A DNA stretch of 64,000 bases from Setaria digitata. Lineage: Eukaryota > Nematoda > Chromadorea > Rhabditida > Setariidae. The translations under genes and the position numbers were made by a program. The first letter of the stretch is position 1. Every line of letters begins with the position of its first letter. The DNA lies in contig RCAB01000260.1 in the NCBI GenBank assembly GCA_003640385.1, positions 25,669 through 89,668 of the forward strand, written 5' to 3'. Below the pieces are notes generated by a model. It made no database searches. It was not told the origin of the DNA and saw only the letters and a list, made by a program, of their open reading frames with translations. This document shows, in pieces, positions 13,359 through 26,214 of the stretch.

Positions 13359-15887
13359 TCACGTGACTTGCATGCGTTCTTTTCTTTCTGCTGTTGCTGC
13401 TATTGTTCTTTGATACACATTATCTAAATTTTTAAACAGAGCTGTCAAATACCGTAGGTTAGCTATGATAAATTGCAACTCGAACAGTCTGGAATTACTC
13501 AAAAATTTGTTTTAAGTGAATAATATTCCTGTTAGCAACAATTGGTTCGAAGCGGCAATGATAGATAGTAGCTATGGATGTAGTATATCATTCGTATATG
13601 CTAATCTATTGCTAATTATTATCACTATTTACTAGTACTATTGTTATCGTTTAAATATTATTATCATCATTATTATTTTTATTATGCACTGTTCTAACGT
13701 TCTCGTTGTTTGTGGAATATAGCCTAAAATACCTATGCCCATCTTATACGTCTCAAAATTCTGTAGTAATTTGTAAATTATTTACCAGGGAAACAAACCT
13801 AAACGCCGGCAATGAGAAGTTGGTTTGAATGTTGTAGTCAAAAACGTTTTACACTACGACATTGCTTGGAATAAGGATGGTCTCAGAGTCACTCTTAAAG
13901 TAAAGAGCAGGTGAAAGACTACTTTTCCGAAATTGGAAGGGTGAGGTTCGGGGACTTTTTGAAGTTTAAATTCATATTTGATCTCACAAATACCCTTTGG
14001 AGGAGTCGTTATGCCAGATGAGTAAGATTTTGAAACGAGCAAGTGTTTTGTCGTCATTTATTGTGAGATCTTTCCACTCTGGTGAGAAGATATTCCCTTC
14101 CGCCGTATCCATTGACCTTTTCTCTTTTGTAGCGTTCAGAATGACCAAGCCGTGAATGGATCTGTTGAACATTTGATAACTTTTCCGCTTGATTTCTTGT
14201 TCATTCTGCACAGCTGTGTTTGTTGAAGGGAACACACACACGATCCTCGGGATGGGACTGGGATGCATTTAGTATAGGTTTCTAATAAAAAGAGCCACTG
14301 GTTGTTCTGTGAAGCGGCGGTATAGATAGGGAATTTAAAATTACATCAGTAATTCGTTTGCACCCGTATGTATGTATCGCAGTTGCATTATTTTACTGCA
14401 TTTTTCCTCTTTTCCTCACCATGCAGATTACAGTAATACACGGAGTGTGCTCAAGTATTGCAGTTCCCCGTCTAGTTGTTTGCTTAGATTCTGCGAAAAA
14501 CAAACCACAATGGATGGATAGTTAGCACATGTCAGAGCTGGTGTAATAGACGGAAAATAGGTTGGGATCCCCATCCTTTGAAACTTCGTCGATGATCGAT
14601 GACAGTTTATGGTCTACCACTACACTATCCATTCTGTTTGCCAAAAAAAGGCAAGGCTACATGCGAAGTGATCGCCCTGTGAACATTATAAGCAAAGGTT
14701 AGAAGCATTCTTAGCAAATTACGCTTTGAATAAATAAAACAATATATACATACTCATAAAATTGACTGGCTACTATCACGTAGCCTTCCTTTTATTCACT
14801 CTTCAACTGTTACAAGCACGACTTGTGGCCTTAGCCAACGCTTTCTGGTTTTTTAAAAATTTCCTCTCTGCAAATTCCAATTTGTTCGCCTGTTATCGCA
14901 TTAAATGACCAGTAAACTTCATCCACTCCGTAACAATGACAGGAAGTACAATTTATGCACATCCACGCTTATAAAGATACTATTCTGAAACTTTAAAGCC
15001 ACATTCATATCTCAAAATTCTTTATTTCTTTTTTTTTCGCTAGGACATTTACGTAACATCTTCCTAAAACCTTAACCTTGTTATTTCCACTTCTCGCATA
15101 CACAATATGAACCTCAAAAAACCAACCAGTCAGCACGGTACAAAGTTACTGTAAAAAAAAAAAAAAGCATATATAACATATTTTTCCTCAGTAATCAAAA
15201 AAAGAATTCTTGCAATTTTTATTCATTCCCTGTTATTTATTGTTTGAGCATCTCTTTATTTTTATCATTCAGGGGTTCGATCCAAATTTCTAATAACGAG
15301 GGAGCTCACAGAATAACAGTGATGCTCACGGGACAGTTAGCATCGTAAGTTGGCTATTCGCTCGGATATACATGACTGTTTTATTATGCTACACAGTACT
15401 TAGTGAACCAGTAAATCGACCAATCTTCATTCATATCTACGTGTCATTCATTATTAGTCACTCGAAAAACTAGTTTGTCTTCCTTCTTTTCGGAACTTTT
15501 GAAACAATTACATGGGATATTTCTCACAGAAGTAACAAAAAAACTTTGTTCTAGTTCCTCTGTTCCTTCAAACTTTAATGGTAAGAAACAGAAAGAATTT
15601 TTAGTAGGTGCTTTATATATCTTATCAAGTAAGAATTACCACACAAATTTCCTTTAGATTTAAAAACTGCGCAAATAGTAGATCAGGTCAGCCAAGACCA
15701 CACATAGCGCTCTTAAGTTAACATTTCAAACACTCGAAAACATGTGTACATAACGAAAACAAAATGCACGACTTTTTCAAATGTGCACCACTCTTCCAAA
15801 TTATACAAAAAAACAAACAAATAAATAAATAAAAAATAAAACAGCATGGCCCATCGAAGAGTATACGTAGCAGAAGAAATCGATGGA
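13359..15887. other. Intergenic between mdl-1 and dpy-19 (convergent)
   Basis: This holds the 3' flanks of two convergent genes. A CACGTG box at 13360-13365 sits directly after the mdl-1 stop codon. A short TTA array lies at 13608-13685. An AATAAA at 14729-14734 is one possible polyadenylation signal for mdl-1, but it is far from the stop. No other gene is seen. Confidence 0.6.
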
Positions 15888-18800
15888 CTACAGGTTTCTA
15901 TCCAGTACTTGATAAACGCGAAAAGTTGGATTTTCAAATACTAGTTTGAAATAAAGTTCTGTCTCACCATCAGCATAGCGTATTCGATCACAGAACCGTA
16001 AACGAACTGGTTCATCCTCCGAATTTATTTCTATAATATAATATTCAACAACAGAAAATCAAATTTTTGATCTGCCAATTACTCCTTATGATTTTTACCT
16101 TCTTATGGAAAGCATAGATGAAACAGAATATTATGACGGATCGAACAACTTTTTCAAGACTTCCTTCCATTCTTTTGCCTAAATTTCCAAAAAATGCATC
16201 TAAGTGTAAAAATGCCATCATATTTTCCTCCAAGAATCAAAACAAGTAGAAAGTATAACCAATCTTACTTTTCGACATGACATACTCCAACATGTCACCA
16301 TTAGCAGTATCCACTAGATCTTTTGTTGAGCATCCCGTTGAGGGGGCAAGACATATGCTGTCCTCCAATATGATGTAATCTACCTTATGAGTTCTTAAAA
16401 TTGCATATATTTCGGCAGGTGTTTTTCGACCATACATCTGAGAAAGTGATTATAATCATTTTTTACCAGCTCAGAAGAGCCTAAACCAGAAATCAATTTG
16501 CCACTCTCCACCACTATTTTTGGTTATGACCCAAGAAAAAAATCACCTACTTTCCCACAGAGTATTTTTAAAAACAGAATTGTACAAAACTTCGCATCAG
16601 CTCCCTTCACTATCCAACCTGATAAAGCTGCAGTGTTCGATCACGCAACCATTTATCTTCAAAGTGGGGGTGATTAGCGACATATCTTCCTGTACAAGCT
16701 TTTACTCCAGCCATTAGCTGCATACTACCTGACCACGAAGTTAAAGGTTGTGTTGACTTCTTGATCCATTCCATCAATGCGACAGTATCAGGATCATAAA
16801 ATTCCTAAACTTTTTAATAAATTTTTGACACTCATACATACATACAATCCAGTCCTAAAACTAAAAGCAACTTCTACATAATTTAAAGATATATGTAGGT
16901 TAAATGCACATATAAGAATAATAAATTATACCTGTTCATTTGCCAACTGTTCTTTATAAATACCATAATGATTGTACAATAGGGTTGTAATTGCAGCTAT
17001 CACTACTACCTGAACAACATATCGCCCTGAACACTTTGAAATCCTAAAAAAAAAATAGAAATTTCGACCATAAAACTTCCTTTTTCCATCTACCTAACCT
17101 GTTCCTAACACTTCAAACAACAAGCAGCTTTCGTAGCTCCGTGTATTTTACAACAGCGCAAATAGTCAAGTCATATTTTACTTTACGATGAAGATTTTGA
17201 GCCTACTGTACATCTCAAAGAACAAGCATGACTAGACAGTATTTAAAAAAAAAAAAAAAAAAAAAAAAAGAAAAGTACAAATAACGAAATACTTACATTA
17301 AAGGTGGTATACAAGCAACAACGGCAATTTGCGGGAACCAAAGATATTTCATGCGAAGAGTAAAAATGGCGACTATTCCAGTCAATATTGATTGAATGAC
17401 GATGAAAATTATTTCCGGCCCAAAACAGTCGGTAAATATAGGTACTACTGCAAGAATGGGTAAAAACTACACAAATATATTGAAGTATTCTATTATTTAA
17501 ACGAATAAAGGAAGCACCAGAGTCTCGATCGCGGTACTGCTTCATAAGTGAATATAGCGTTATCAAACCAACAATAACTATTCCTGCTGCAAACAAAGGG
17601 AAACAGCCATTCAGCGATGTCCGACGAAAAAAATCACTATCAAGATAAGCGAAAGCTCCGTGACACAAATATAAGGCGCTTTCAAAAGGTACTGAAGACC
17701 TGAATACTAAATACAGTTGATTAATTTGTTCTTTGATTCCTGGGACTGTTTTTTTTTTCTCCTCATCGAAATCCTAATTAGATACTCCACACTGTTCAGC
17801 TACAGTTCTTCCAAATTTTCTCAAGTCCTTAGAAAAAAATTTTTTTTAAGTTGCTTCATGCATATTTAACATGTAATCACCTTCCTGATTTACTCATAAT
17901 AGAGTACAAAAAGGAAGACTCGCAAGAAATAGTCAGTAAAGGATTTCTTGTTTTCAACATTAAGCAGCTGTGTCCCAAAAAATACGTTTAAAAAGATGAG
18001 AAGCTATGGAACTTACAAAAAAAAAAGAAAAAAACGACTAGTAGATCTCGTTGGAAGTTTTGAAAAGAACTGTCATTTGTTAACAGACCTATCTATTTGA
18101 TATTATTCGGAAAGGCTTCAATCCTTAAATATCCACATAAGGAGGCTTATGGAAAACTAATAGTCTCGATATAACTACTACCGGCATTTTTTTTTTTTTT
18201 TTAAATCCATAAGCCGATGATTTATCAGACTATCTGACTATTTCGATCCAACTATATACGTTCTTTTCAGGTATCCTCATCAAAGACTCAAATCTATACT
18301 TTTAGTCAGTACTGAGTTTGTCAAAAATAAATAACAGGATGGAATGGTTTTTTGAACAACTGACAAAATGGGGTAAATACTTTACAATAAATCAAGAATA
18401 AACCAGATGATTTTTTCCGCTTACATAACAAGAAAGTATAACGACCTGGAAATTAAGCCAATTTTAGCCTTTACGAAAGCCCATATATGAGAATCAGCTT
18501 CAGCGTTTAGAAGATAACGACTAAACCAGCTTAGCGAAAATGTTAATGCAGCAATACATGCCAACTTCAGCAATACCGTATACACTGGACCCCTGTAAAA
18601 TTGCTACGTAGGAAAAAAAGGAAAAAAAAAAATAATTTGTAGAAGTAATAAAACCAGCGTGAAAACCTGGCAAAAAATATTTATGACAACATAAACTGAT
18701 CTCTGACTTAACATGATTCTTACTGTCATTAAATGATTGATGTTTAACCAATAATCTAAAATAAACCTTTCTATTTTGTTTGTCAGACGAAGGGCCAGAA

Positions 18801-20655
18801 TAGAGCTTATGTTAAAGGTGGTGCAAATAGAAGCAATACACATCGGTTGGCAAAACTGGGCGAACACAACCAAGAAAAATGAACATGATTGCAGCAGAAG
18901 GAAAGAAGTAACGGTGGATGACAGACGGGGAATAATCAGACTCATTCCAACGAGAGATATCGACTGCAGTATTAAGATAAACTGCAATTATTGCCATGTT
19001 ATAGAAAATCCAAAACTTATTCGTTCTCCAAAATTTTAAAGCATGAAATTCTAACCTAGTCTAACAGAAACATCTTTACATTAGCAATATAACAGTATCG
19101 ATGAAGGTCTTTAAGTCTTACAACATATGCGCTAAAATTTCTCTTTCATCCTCCTGTTTGTTATAGATCTAAGTAACAATTCGTTTGAATTCACTGCCTA
19201 AACTACAATTTCTCGAATTGATGTTTCTCGCTAACAGAAAAAATTGCTCGTCAATCGAATTTTCAATTTTTAAGATTTTTTCCGTAGCACCTTAACGCTC
19301 CATCAAACATGACAGTATTCTAAAGCACGAATCACTGTGCCATCTGTCTCTCTAAATCCAATTTCTTTTTATTTATTTTCAAATTTAAACTTTGGAGCTT
19401 ACAACGAGGCAGCTGTTGCTATATGCTCTGAAAACAATTGTATCAGGTTTCCAACATTGAGTTTTTAGGCATCCTTATATTGTCGGCATTAAAATTAAAA
19501 TAACATGTCAGGGACTAGCATTTCCTTTATGTGACCGAGCAATGTTAATGATTAATAATTAGACTATGTGACTAAATCACTATAAAATTACGAAAAAGAA
19601 ACCTGGAGCACAAAGAAGTTACCTGATTAAATTGCCAAAACAAAGCAAACAAGAAGGTGGAGAAGGAAAAGATGAAGCAGTATTTTTTGCAAGTAACATC
19701 AGGACGTCGAAGCATAACAACAATACATGCATTTTGCAACCAGAAAAACGGCAACGCAAAGTTTTCGCGCAAATTAACAGTGAAAAAAACTCGAGTGCTA
19801 TCATCAATATTGACTAGCATCCATGTAAATACAAGCAATCCATAGAGCCAACTAAAAAATATACTTTAAATAGTTGGGTGTTTTTGAAATCCGACACGAA
19901 AAACAATGGAAGAAGGAAGCGACGGAGGCAAAATGGCATACCTTCGAGTTAGAGTCCAAGCAAGAAAAAAAAGTGTTGTAACACCGAATCCGGCAAAGGT
20001 GAAGCATGAGTAGACATAGAATAGGATTGGTTTCGGCAAATAATAGTCTCGCAGCAACTGGAACGATATCAGAAATTTGTATAAAAGAGCAAGGAACAAT
20101 TCCTGATAAATGTTGAACCGTTCGAATAAGTTAATCTGGCGAGGAAATTCAGTGCTGAAACGAACTTACCAATTAAAGATCTAACAGATATATTAAGCCG
20201 AAATTCTCGCATACTGCTCACCTATGCATTTCATGATTTACATGATATATATTGAAATAAATGTTTACCTATTATCATGCAAAAATGCATAGACAGTGTT
20301 ATTAAATGACATCTCCGGATGAACGGCAATTTTATAATAAGAATAATAAAGACCAGCTTCAGTTCTTAATGATATTTCTTGCTCAATTTGTTTGATATGA
20401 GAGAACCAAAGTTTCGTCTCATGCAGCTCCTGCATATACCTGTAACAGCCAATCCTTCACTCCCAACACAATATTTCAATAGAAGCGGTAAAAAGAAATG
20501 AAAACTCACTTCCCAAAAATAATCCCACATAAGACAGCAACTACAGCTCCTATAAAATCCGTGAAATAAGCGACATTCGCAATCAGCTGAGAGCTCAGTA
20601 CAGGATACGAAGACAGCGGGATTCGTTCCATTGATTTGGAAAGTTCATAATCCAT
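15888..20655 (-). CDS. dpy-19: DPY-19 family C-mannosyltransferase
   Basis: Twelve exons on the minus strand: 20655-20510, 20439-20269, 20154-19942, 19851-19623, 18981-18767, 18592-18446, 17699-17518, 17447-17297, 17043-16932, 16804-16619, 16437-16269 and 16030-15888. All junctions are in phase and give 687 codons, the usual family length. The family transfers mannose from dolichol-phosphate-mannose to tryptophan in thrombospondin repeats in the ER; in C. elegans it is needed for neuroblast migration. Supporting segments are an N-terminal membrane helix followed by the RTEAGLYYSYYK lumenal motif, many hydrophobic helices, DPDTVALMEWIKKST, the NHPHFED stretch, the RKTPAEIYAILR helix and a C-terminal RFCDRIRYAD exon. 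The ATG follows an in-frame TAA directly. The 70-bp intron 17517-17448 is less certain: its frame stays open to 17243, but only removing it restores the family sequence. A minus-strand open frame just upstream (20916-20656) has no family features. Confidence 0.95.
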
Positions 20656-21239
20656 TTAGCTGATCTGGAGCTTGCACAACCATACAGCAAACATAACACT
20701 GTATGATCGAAGTTCAAGAAAAAAAATTGAGTACGCTAAACAACTTGTAACACGATATGAACTAATTCTCGAAGTCAAAGTTGAATGTTCAAAATACACT
20801 TCCATGTAACTTATGCCGCTGCGTAATTCAAACCTAAAATACCAATCCCCAACGGTTTCTATGGATACTTCCAACTTTCTGAAGATGAACCTAGCATATA
20901 AAACCGCGAAAAACACTACATTGCATACAGAGAACGCAGTTTTTTTTGATAGAGAAAGAGCGGCTCAACAAGTCTAGACGCTTCCCACATTACACGGTAA
21001 ATCGCGTCAGATATCGTATCCCTCCAGCATCACCAAGACCTCCTACACTATCAGCAGCCACCCAACAATACTTCAATCACTCTGACAAATGCACTCCCCA
21101 CGCGTCTCATTTAGAATCCTTGACTTCATCCTGCGCATTTCGTATTGTTGGTGATCCATGATTTTGGATCTTAATTTTTACAAAAAGAAAAAACACTTCC
21201 CCTTCCTATCCTAACAAACAAGAACAAAGTTAAAGATTG

Positions 21240-21288
<49 letters not shown>

Positions 21289-21552
21289 NATAAACTATAC
21301 AGTACAAACAAATTTGATATTAAAACATTTATGACGAACCATAAAAGAAAAATAAAAGTTTCTCAATTCCGAAATGCTATGTTTTTACATATTCATGAAA
21401 AGCATTCATTAATACATATGAATGGATAAACGTGCAGTAATAACAGCAACCTATGACACAGTCAGTAATACATCAGAACAGTGATTAACAAAAGGGAAAT
21501 GGAAGGTAGAAGTGGGGAACCATCTGTCCCAAAAAAATACGACTTAACACTC
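20656..21552. other. Spacer between two minus-strand genes
   Basis: About 0.9 kb separates the dpy-19 start from the stop of the upstream minus-strand gene. It includes a very long A homopolymer interrupted by an N. No convincing exon is seen. Confidence 0.55.
21240..21290 (+). repeat. Poly-A run of about 49 bases with an N
   Basis: An uninterrupted A tract ends at an ambiguous base at 21289. It may be a simple homopolymer, the tail of an old retro-inserted copy, or an assembly join placed in a homopolymer. No target-site duplication or source element was recognised. Confidence 0.8.
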
Positions 21553-23420
21553 TTAAGCTTCAATGTGGCTCATTTGTTGCATTAAATAATAAGCTGTCGA
21601 TTCCGCAACGATAAGCAGCGGATGATCTCGAATTTCGGTTTCTTCACGTCCAATACTGACAACCTGCAGCAAACTGATTGGTATGTGAATATAAACGTTC
21701 TAATTTTGCTGCTCCGAGCTTGTATGTAATATTTTTATGAAACCAAATTTATGTTCCACAAAAACTAAACTAATAGCCTTCTTGAATCATGAATTTCGAC
21801 TGGAGACATAATAGTCAGTGCGATATTTAAGCCAGCAGAAGTAAACCAGGTAAGAAGGGAGAAAGCAAGAAAACGAACACATGAGAAATGACAAAGCTCA
21901 AAGGAAAATTACTACTGATATTAGTAAGAACAAAATTAGTACTAACAGCCCCCCAATTTACAACACTGCAAGAGTTGCACACGGAGATTCTACATTCTTG
22001 TTCCTTAATTTTAAGAACTGAAGTGGATCGAAGAAGCTAGATGGGTGGTGCCTTTCGTCTGATCTTTATTTCCTTCTCATTAATAAATGTAATGAGACAA
22101 AAGACTGACCAAAGAAAAAAGTACAGAACACGATATGTCAAATAATTCATACAAAACTTGCTGTAATTCACACTATCTACTCTTATTCAAAGATATTTTG
22201 TGGAAGCATCCTGTATAACATGGTGTTCTCATTGCTGGTTATATAAGTTTACAGTTTTCTCATCGCTTCGTTATGCTACTCAGTCGTTCTACTTATTTTA
22301 TTTCATTTATTAATGATGCAGAGCTGTTTGTTTCCTTTCCGAATAGAAAAGAATTCTTTATCTTCCAGAAAAATTAAAGAAGGTGGAGGAGAAAAAAAAA
22401 ATAAGCTCACATTGAAAATTTTATTTATTTCTTTTCGTGCATCGGCATTTTTTACCAAATCATCCAAAGCAACGTTTTTTCCTTCTTTCTGTTCGTTAAC
22501 AACTTCCTGCAGTACTATCATTTCATAATGGAACATTCTTCACAAGAACAGACATCATCCTTCCATTAAAACAGGTTAACTGTTCAGCTTGATAACTCCA
22601 AGAGGACGAACTTTATGATTCGAGGTGTAATCTGGTCCATGTAAATAGTAACTGCTAAGACGATCACCCCCACAAGCAACTTTTACTTTTGCTGTAGCAT
22701 TCCTGATCAAAGATAGCAACGATCGCTCCATTACTGAAAACTGGAGTATGATTTTCGCCCAAAAATTCCAATATGTATACTCGAAAACATAAGAAAATTC
22801 TGCCAGGAAATATCAAACGACTTATTAAAAGCAACTTATTCAAATTAGCACAAATATGGTAACATCATGCAACAAAGTCACGAAAAATAACCTGTTTTCA
22901 AAACATGTGCTACATAACTCTCTTTATAGTCTTCCTGCACTTCTGAAGATCGCTTTCTCACTTCGAAAGGCTTTTTGGTCCTCGTCAAACTGCTTCTTTC
23001 ATTGTCTTCAGCACCAGCATCAAATCTAAGAAGATATTGAAAGGGAAGTTACTAGAAAAGGACAAACTAACTCATCACTACCTAGCAGAATGCAACAGAA
23101 AGAAAATTAAAACTTCTGATCCTCATCCGAAGAGCGCACTAGCGACAGATGAATACTTCCAAACAACAAAGCGACAATGGATGCTGTTTTCAGACTGAAG
23201 CCACTTCCACGTCTGGAATAAAACCAAGTCTTTAATTTTTCCAAATTTATACAAAAACTAACCACTAAAAAAAAGAAAATCCTTACGCATATCTTCAAAG
23301 ATTTGTGTTTCCAAGCTGACATCAAACTTACGTATCAACTAGATATTCAGCATTGTTCATTGTATGATACAAATTGAAATTCGATTTATAACGCAGCCAC
23401 TGACAAATCTTCCTGTAGTG
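21553..23420 (-). CDS. Unrecognised membrane protein, 3' part of gene, six exons
   Basis: I do not recognise this protein. Six minus-strand exons join in phase: 23420-23332, 23212-23114, 23025-22892, 22733-22612, 22506-22411 and 21663-21553 (stop TAA at 21555-21553), for 216 residues. The first possible start is an ATG at 23360, but the frame is open from the acceptor at 23421, so an upstream exon may exist. Visible features are one strongly hydrophobic segment in exon 2 (around TASIVALLFGSIHLSL), then a highly charged stretch, a possible N-glycosylation site (NAT) in exon 4, a Lys/Asp-rich exon 5, and a C-terminal exon containing REETEIRDHPLLIVAEST. An alternative ending reads through exon 4 to a TAA at 22576, with exons 5 and 6 forming a separate small gene. 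Exon phases and splice signals favour one gene, but the model is an inference. Confidence 0.45.
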
Positions 23421-25439
23421 CTGAATACCAAACACATTAAAAAGTAGCTGTAAGAGTTATACAGATATTCGGATTAAATTAATTGAAGGCTTTTCTTAAT
23501 CACAATTGTAGCCAAAAATGGAAAACTAGGGAATACAAGGGGATAAACAAGTGAGAAAACATAAACATATTTTGAAATGCAACTATCGCGTAACCTATGC
23601 AAACTAAAGTTCCAATACAAAATAGTCAAATGGATAATGAATTTTTTGTCCAGCAAACATCGGAGATATAAAGGTGAAGAAAAACGTGCAGAAACGGACC
23701 TGAAGTTTGCAGAACATGTCGCCGTCTTGCAACAATTATACAACGTTAACCCACAATATTATCGAATTGCAACGTTTGAGAATATCACCATCTGAAAAGA
23801 AAGAACCGCGTTGAATAAGAGAAACAAGAAGAACAAATGAAAGAAGCCGCGAGCTAGAGGGTTCACTAATTAATTCCCTTTCCCAGTTGCTTCCTCCGGT
23901 TTCACGAATGACTATCGCTCATTATTCTATGTGTCCACTTCGTTTCTCCACAGAGACCCTCTTTCTTAATTATCACAACACTGCACAATCTACTGTACTT
24001 ATCCCTATAATTCTCCGATTATTATATTCGACTACCCTTACAAAAGTTATTCTAACCACTAAATGTTGGAATGATAACGCTCAACAATTTTTAACTTACT
24101 CCTTTCAGTGTCTCCATAACTCAAATTACTGCCTTATCAGTTCTACCCCTATTTCACTTCTTCCAGCTCTTTATGGAACATAAAAGTAAATCCCGACCAC
24201 TAACATAAGTTTAAGAAATTCAAAAAAAAAGAAAAAAATTGCCCGATTTACATCAAACTCTATAATCTCCGACATTCGACGTATCAAACCAACAATATTT
24301 TGATACTTTGAATGGTCTACCATGCAACAATGGTTAACTGTGATGAGACAGGACTTTAATGCTCGAACTTGATTTTGAGCCACGCTCATAAATTAGGACT
24401 ACATCAAGATTGAGCTTTTTTTTTTGTCGAACATTATCCAAATCTATTTTTTGGCGTTATTAATGTCCTATTTTTCAAATTAATGTTCCAAATGACTGAT
24501 TTCATAGGAACCAAAATATAAAATGATAAAATTTTGCTCGGAAAATTTCAGCGTTATGGATGAGAGAAAAATTCTCTTCCCTAATTCTCTCCAAGTAATT
24601 AAATGGTAATTTTTTTTCGAATGACAAAACTCGACAAAAGCACGAGGAGAAGATGAATGATGTTTCTATCTAAATTATATGAAGAGTGTGATAGTGCCAG
24701 CCAGCCTCACCGCTGCGCTTCCAGATATCTATCACATAGAAAGAGTAATTTCGACTAATGAACAAGCATAAAATGTTGGGAATAAGTGTTTAATAAGAAT
24801 ATAAACATCTTCTGAAAAGATGCATATAGTCAGTTTATTATCTGTAGTGAACTCTTCATCCACTCAAGCTTCTGTTTTGTTTTTATCCAGTATTCATTAA
24901 CTTATTCCATTCGGGCCACAAGTGGACCAGGTTTTCCGGATATCACAAGTGCATGGCATGTCTGATAACTTTGCCAAAAAGGTTAGTGATACCAACTAGT
25001 AAATCACTTTGTTTTTAAGCTCGCTCGTTGTTATCAGTTAAAACTGGCGGCGTCTAGCAACTCCATGTAAATGAAACTCCAGAGATATGCTCCAGGATAT
25101 TCCGTAAATCTCTGTTGGTAATTCCCGAGCAGAGAATATTTCCAAAGAAGGTTGAGCAAACTAACTTTCTCTGTGTTCAAATCTCGCGTCCAGTCCGGTA
25201 CCGTTACCTGAAACGTAATGGTGCAATAATAAAAGAAGTGTTTTGCAGCCTTGAAAACAGATCGTCAGATTAGACTTATCGAACATGACTAGAGGTAGTA
25301 ATATGGCAGTGACAGTATAATAATGGTGAAATGAAGAGAAGAACAATGGAGATTGATCAACATGGTAACTATATGGTGCAAAGGTACCAGTGAAAATCAA
25401 TCTCACTTGTCCTACTTCATCACTTATCCCAGTGCACCT

Positions 25440-25960
25440 CAAAATGATCGGGGGATTGCGGGTGTGGAAGAGACGGCCTTCTACAGAAGCTTCTGCCAAG
25501 TGTGTGGCGTCTGGAGGAGCACATCAGCTTGCCACTCCGGGAATTTCTCCTCTCCCGGAGCACGCAGAGGAAGCTGCCGGTTGTGCCGGGTGGACTGCCC
25601 TAGCTGCAGGACGAGACACCGGCACAGAAAAGGGCTCTGGTGGAGACGACAGAACGGTGCTGCTGATGGCGATGCTGAATGAGGACGCGGACTAGGCGAA
25701 TATCCGGCTGCAGTAGGACCAGGGAAGGCGGGGAAGGTGAGCGGGAGGACAGCAGAGGAGGCCGGACACAGGGCAGCGAGGGAAGTTCGGAGGATCCCGC
25801 CGAAACCAAGGTAGTTGGCTCTGAGCCCTTTTGGCGGGACATTTCTCTGCTTCCATTCTCCCGAACGTTTGCGGGGTCCTGTCCTGTTCCTCTAGGGGGC
25901 TGCACGAAGAAACATCGATGTGATTCGCGGGCTCTAACAAGGTCAGGCTGGCCAAATTGA
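25440..25960. promoter_or_regulatory. GC/CpG-rich block
   Basis: This 0.5-kb block is sharply richer in G and C than either flank and is open on both strands without resembling any protein family. It could be a promoter for the minus-strand gene ending at 21.5 kb, a distal promoter of the FRMD4-type gene, or foreign sequence joined by the assembler, since it borders N-marked joins. Composition alone does not decide. Confidence 0.3.
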
Positions 25961-25964
25961 CCAC

Positions 25965-26178
25965 TGGGTGCTCTCCTCTTCCGGAACTCATACCCACCCT
26001 CTTCCCAATAATGTGAATGTTCAGCCATTGAATGCAGGCCCAAATGACCACGCAAGTGCAAACCACGTGTNTTGGGTGCTCTCCTCTTCCGGAACTCATA
26101 CCCACCCTCTTCCCAATAATGTAGATGTTCAGCCATTGAATGCAGGCCCAAATGACCACGCAAGTGCAAACCACGTGT
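25965..26178 (+). repeat. 106-bp duplication flanking an N (assembly scar)
   Basis: Positions 25965-26070 recur at 26073-26178 with only two adjacent mismatches. The first copy ends exactly at the N at 26071. This is the pattern expected when two contig ends overlap but were placed side by side. A real tandem duplication is less likely. Confidence 0.85.
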
Positions 26179-26214
26179 ATCGCCGACGATAACGTNTATC
26201 GCCGATGATAACGT
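26178..26214 (+). repeat. 18-bp duplication flanking a second N
   Basis: TATCGCCGACGATAACGT at 26178-26195 is repeated with one mismatch at 26197-26214, separated only by the N at 26196. Confidence 0.85.

Noticed and set aside
15265..15300. GGTTCGATCC resembling a tRNA T-loop
   Set aside because: The flanks do not form a five-pair T stem, and there is no acceptor stem, anticodon arm or D-loop around it.
17243..17517. Continuation of the minus-strand open frame past the dpy-19 exon at 17518
   Set aside because: The frame stays open by chance, but its residues lose DPY-19 resemblance after the donor at 17517. The other frame from 17447 resumes the family sequence.
18776..19039. Plus-strand open frame of 87 codons
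   Set aside because: It is antisense to the dpy-19 exon 18981-18767, which carries clear membrane-helix coding.
20656..20916. Minus-strand open frame of 86 codons directly before dpy-19
   Set aside because: It ends at a TAA just before the dpy-19 ATG, is not in a known family, and the ATG start already matches the DPY-19 N-terminus.
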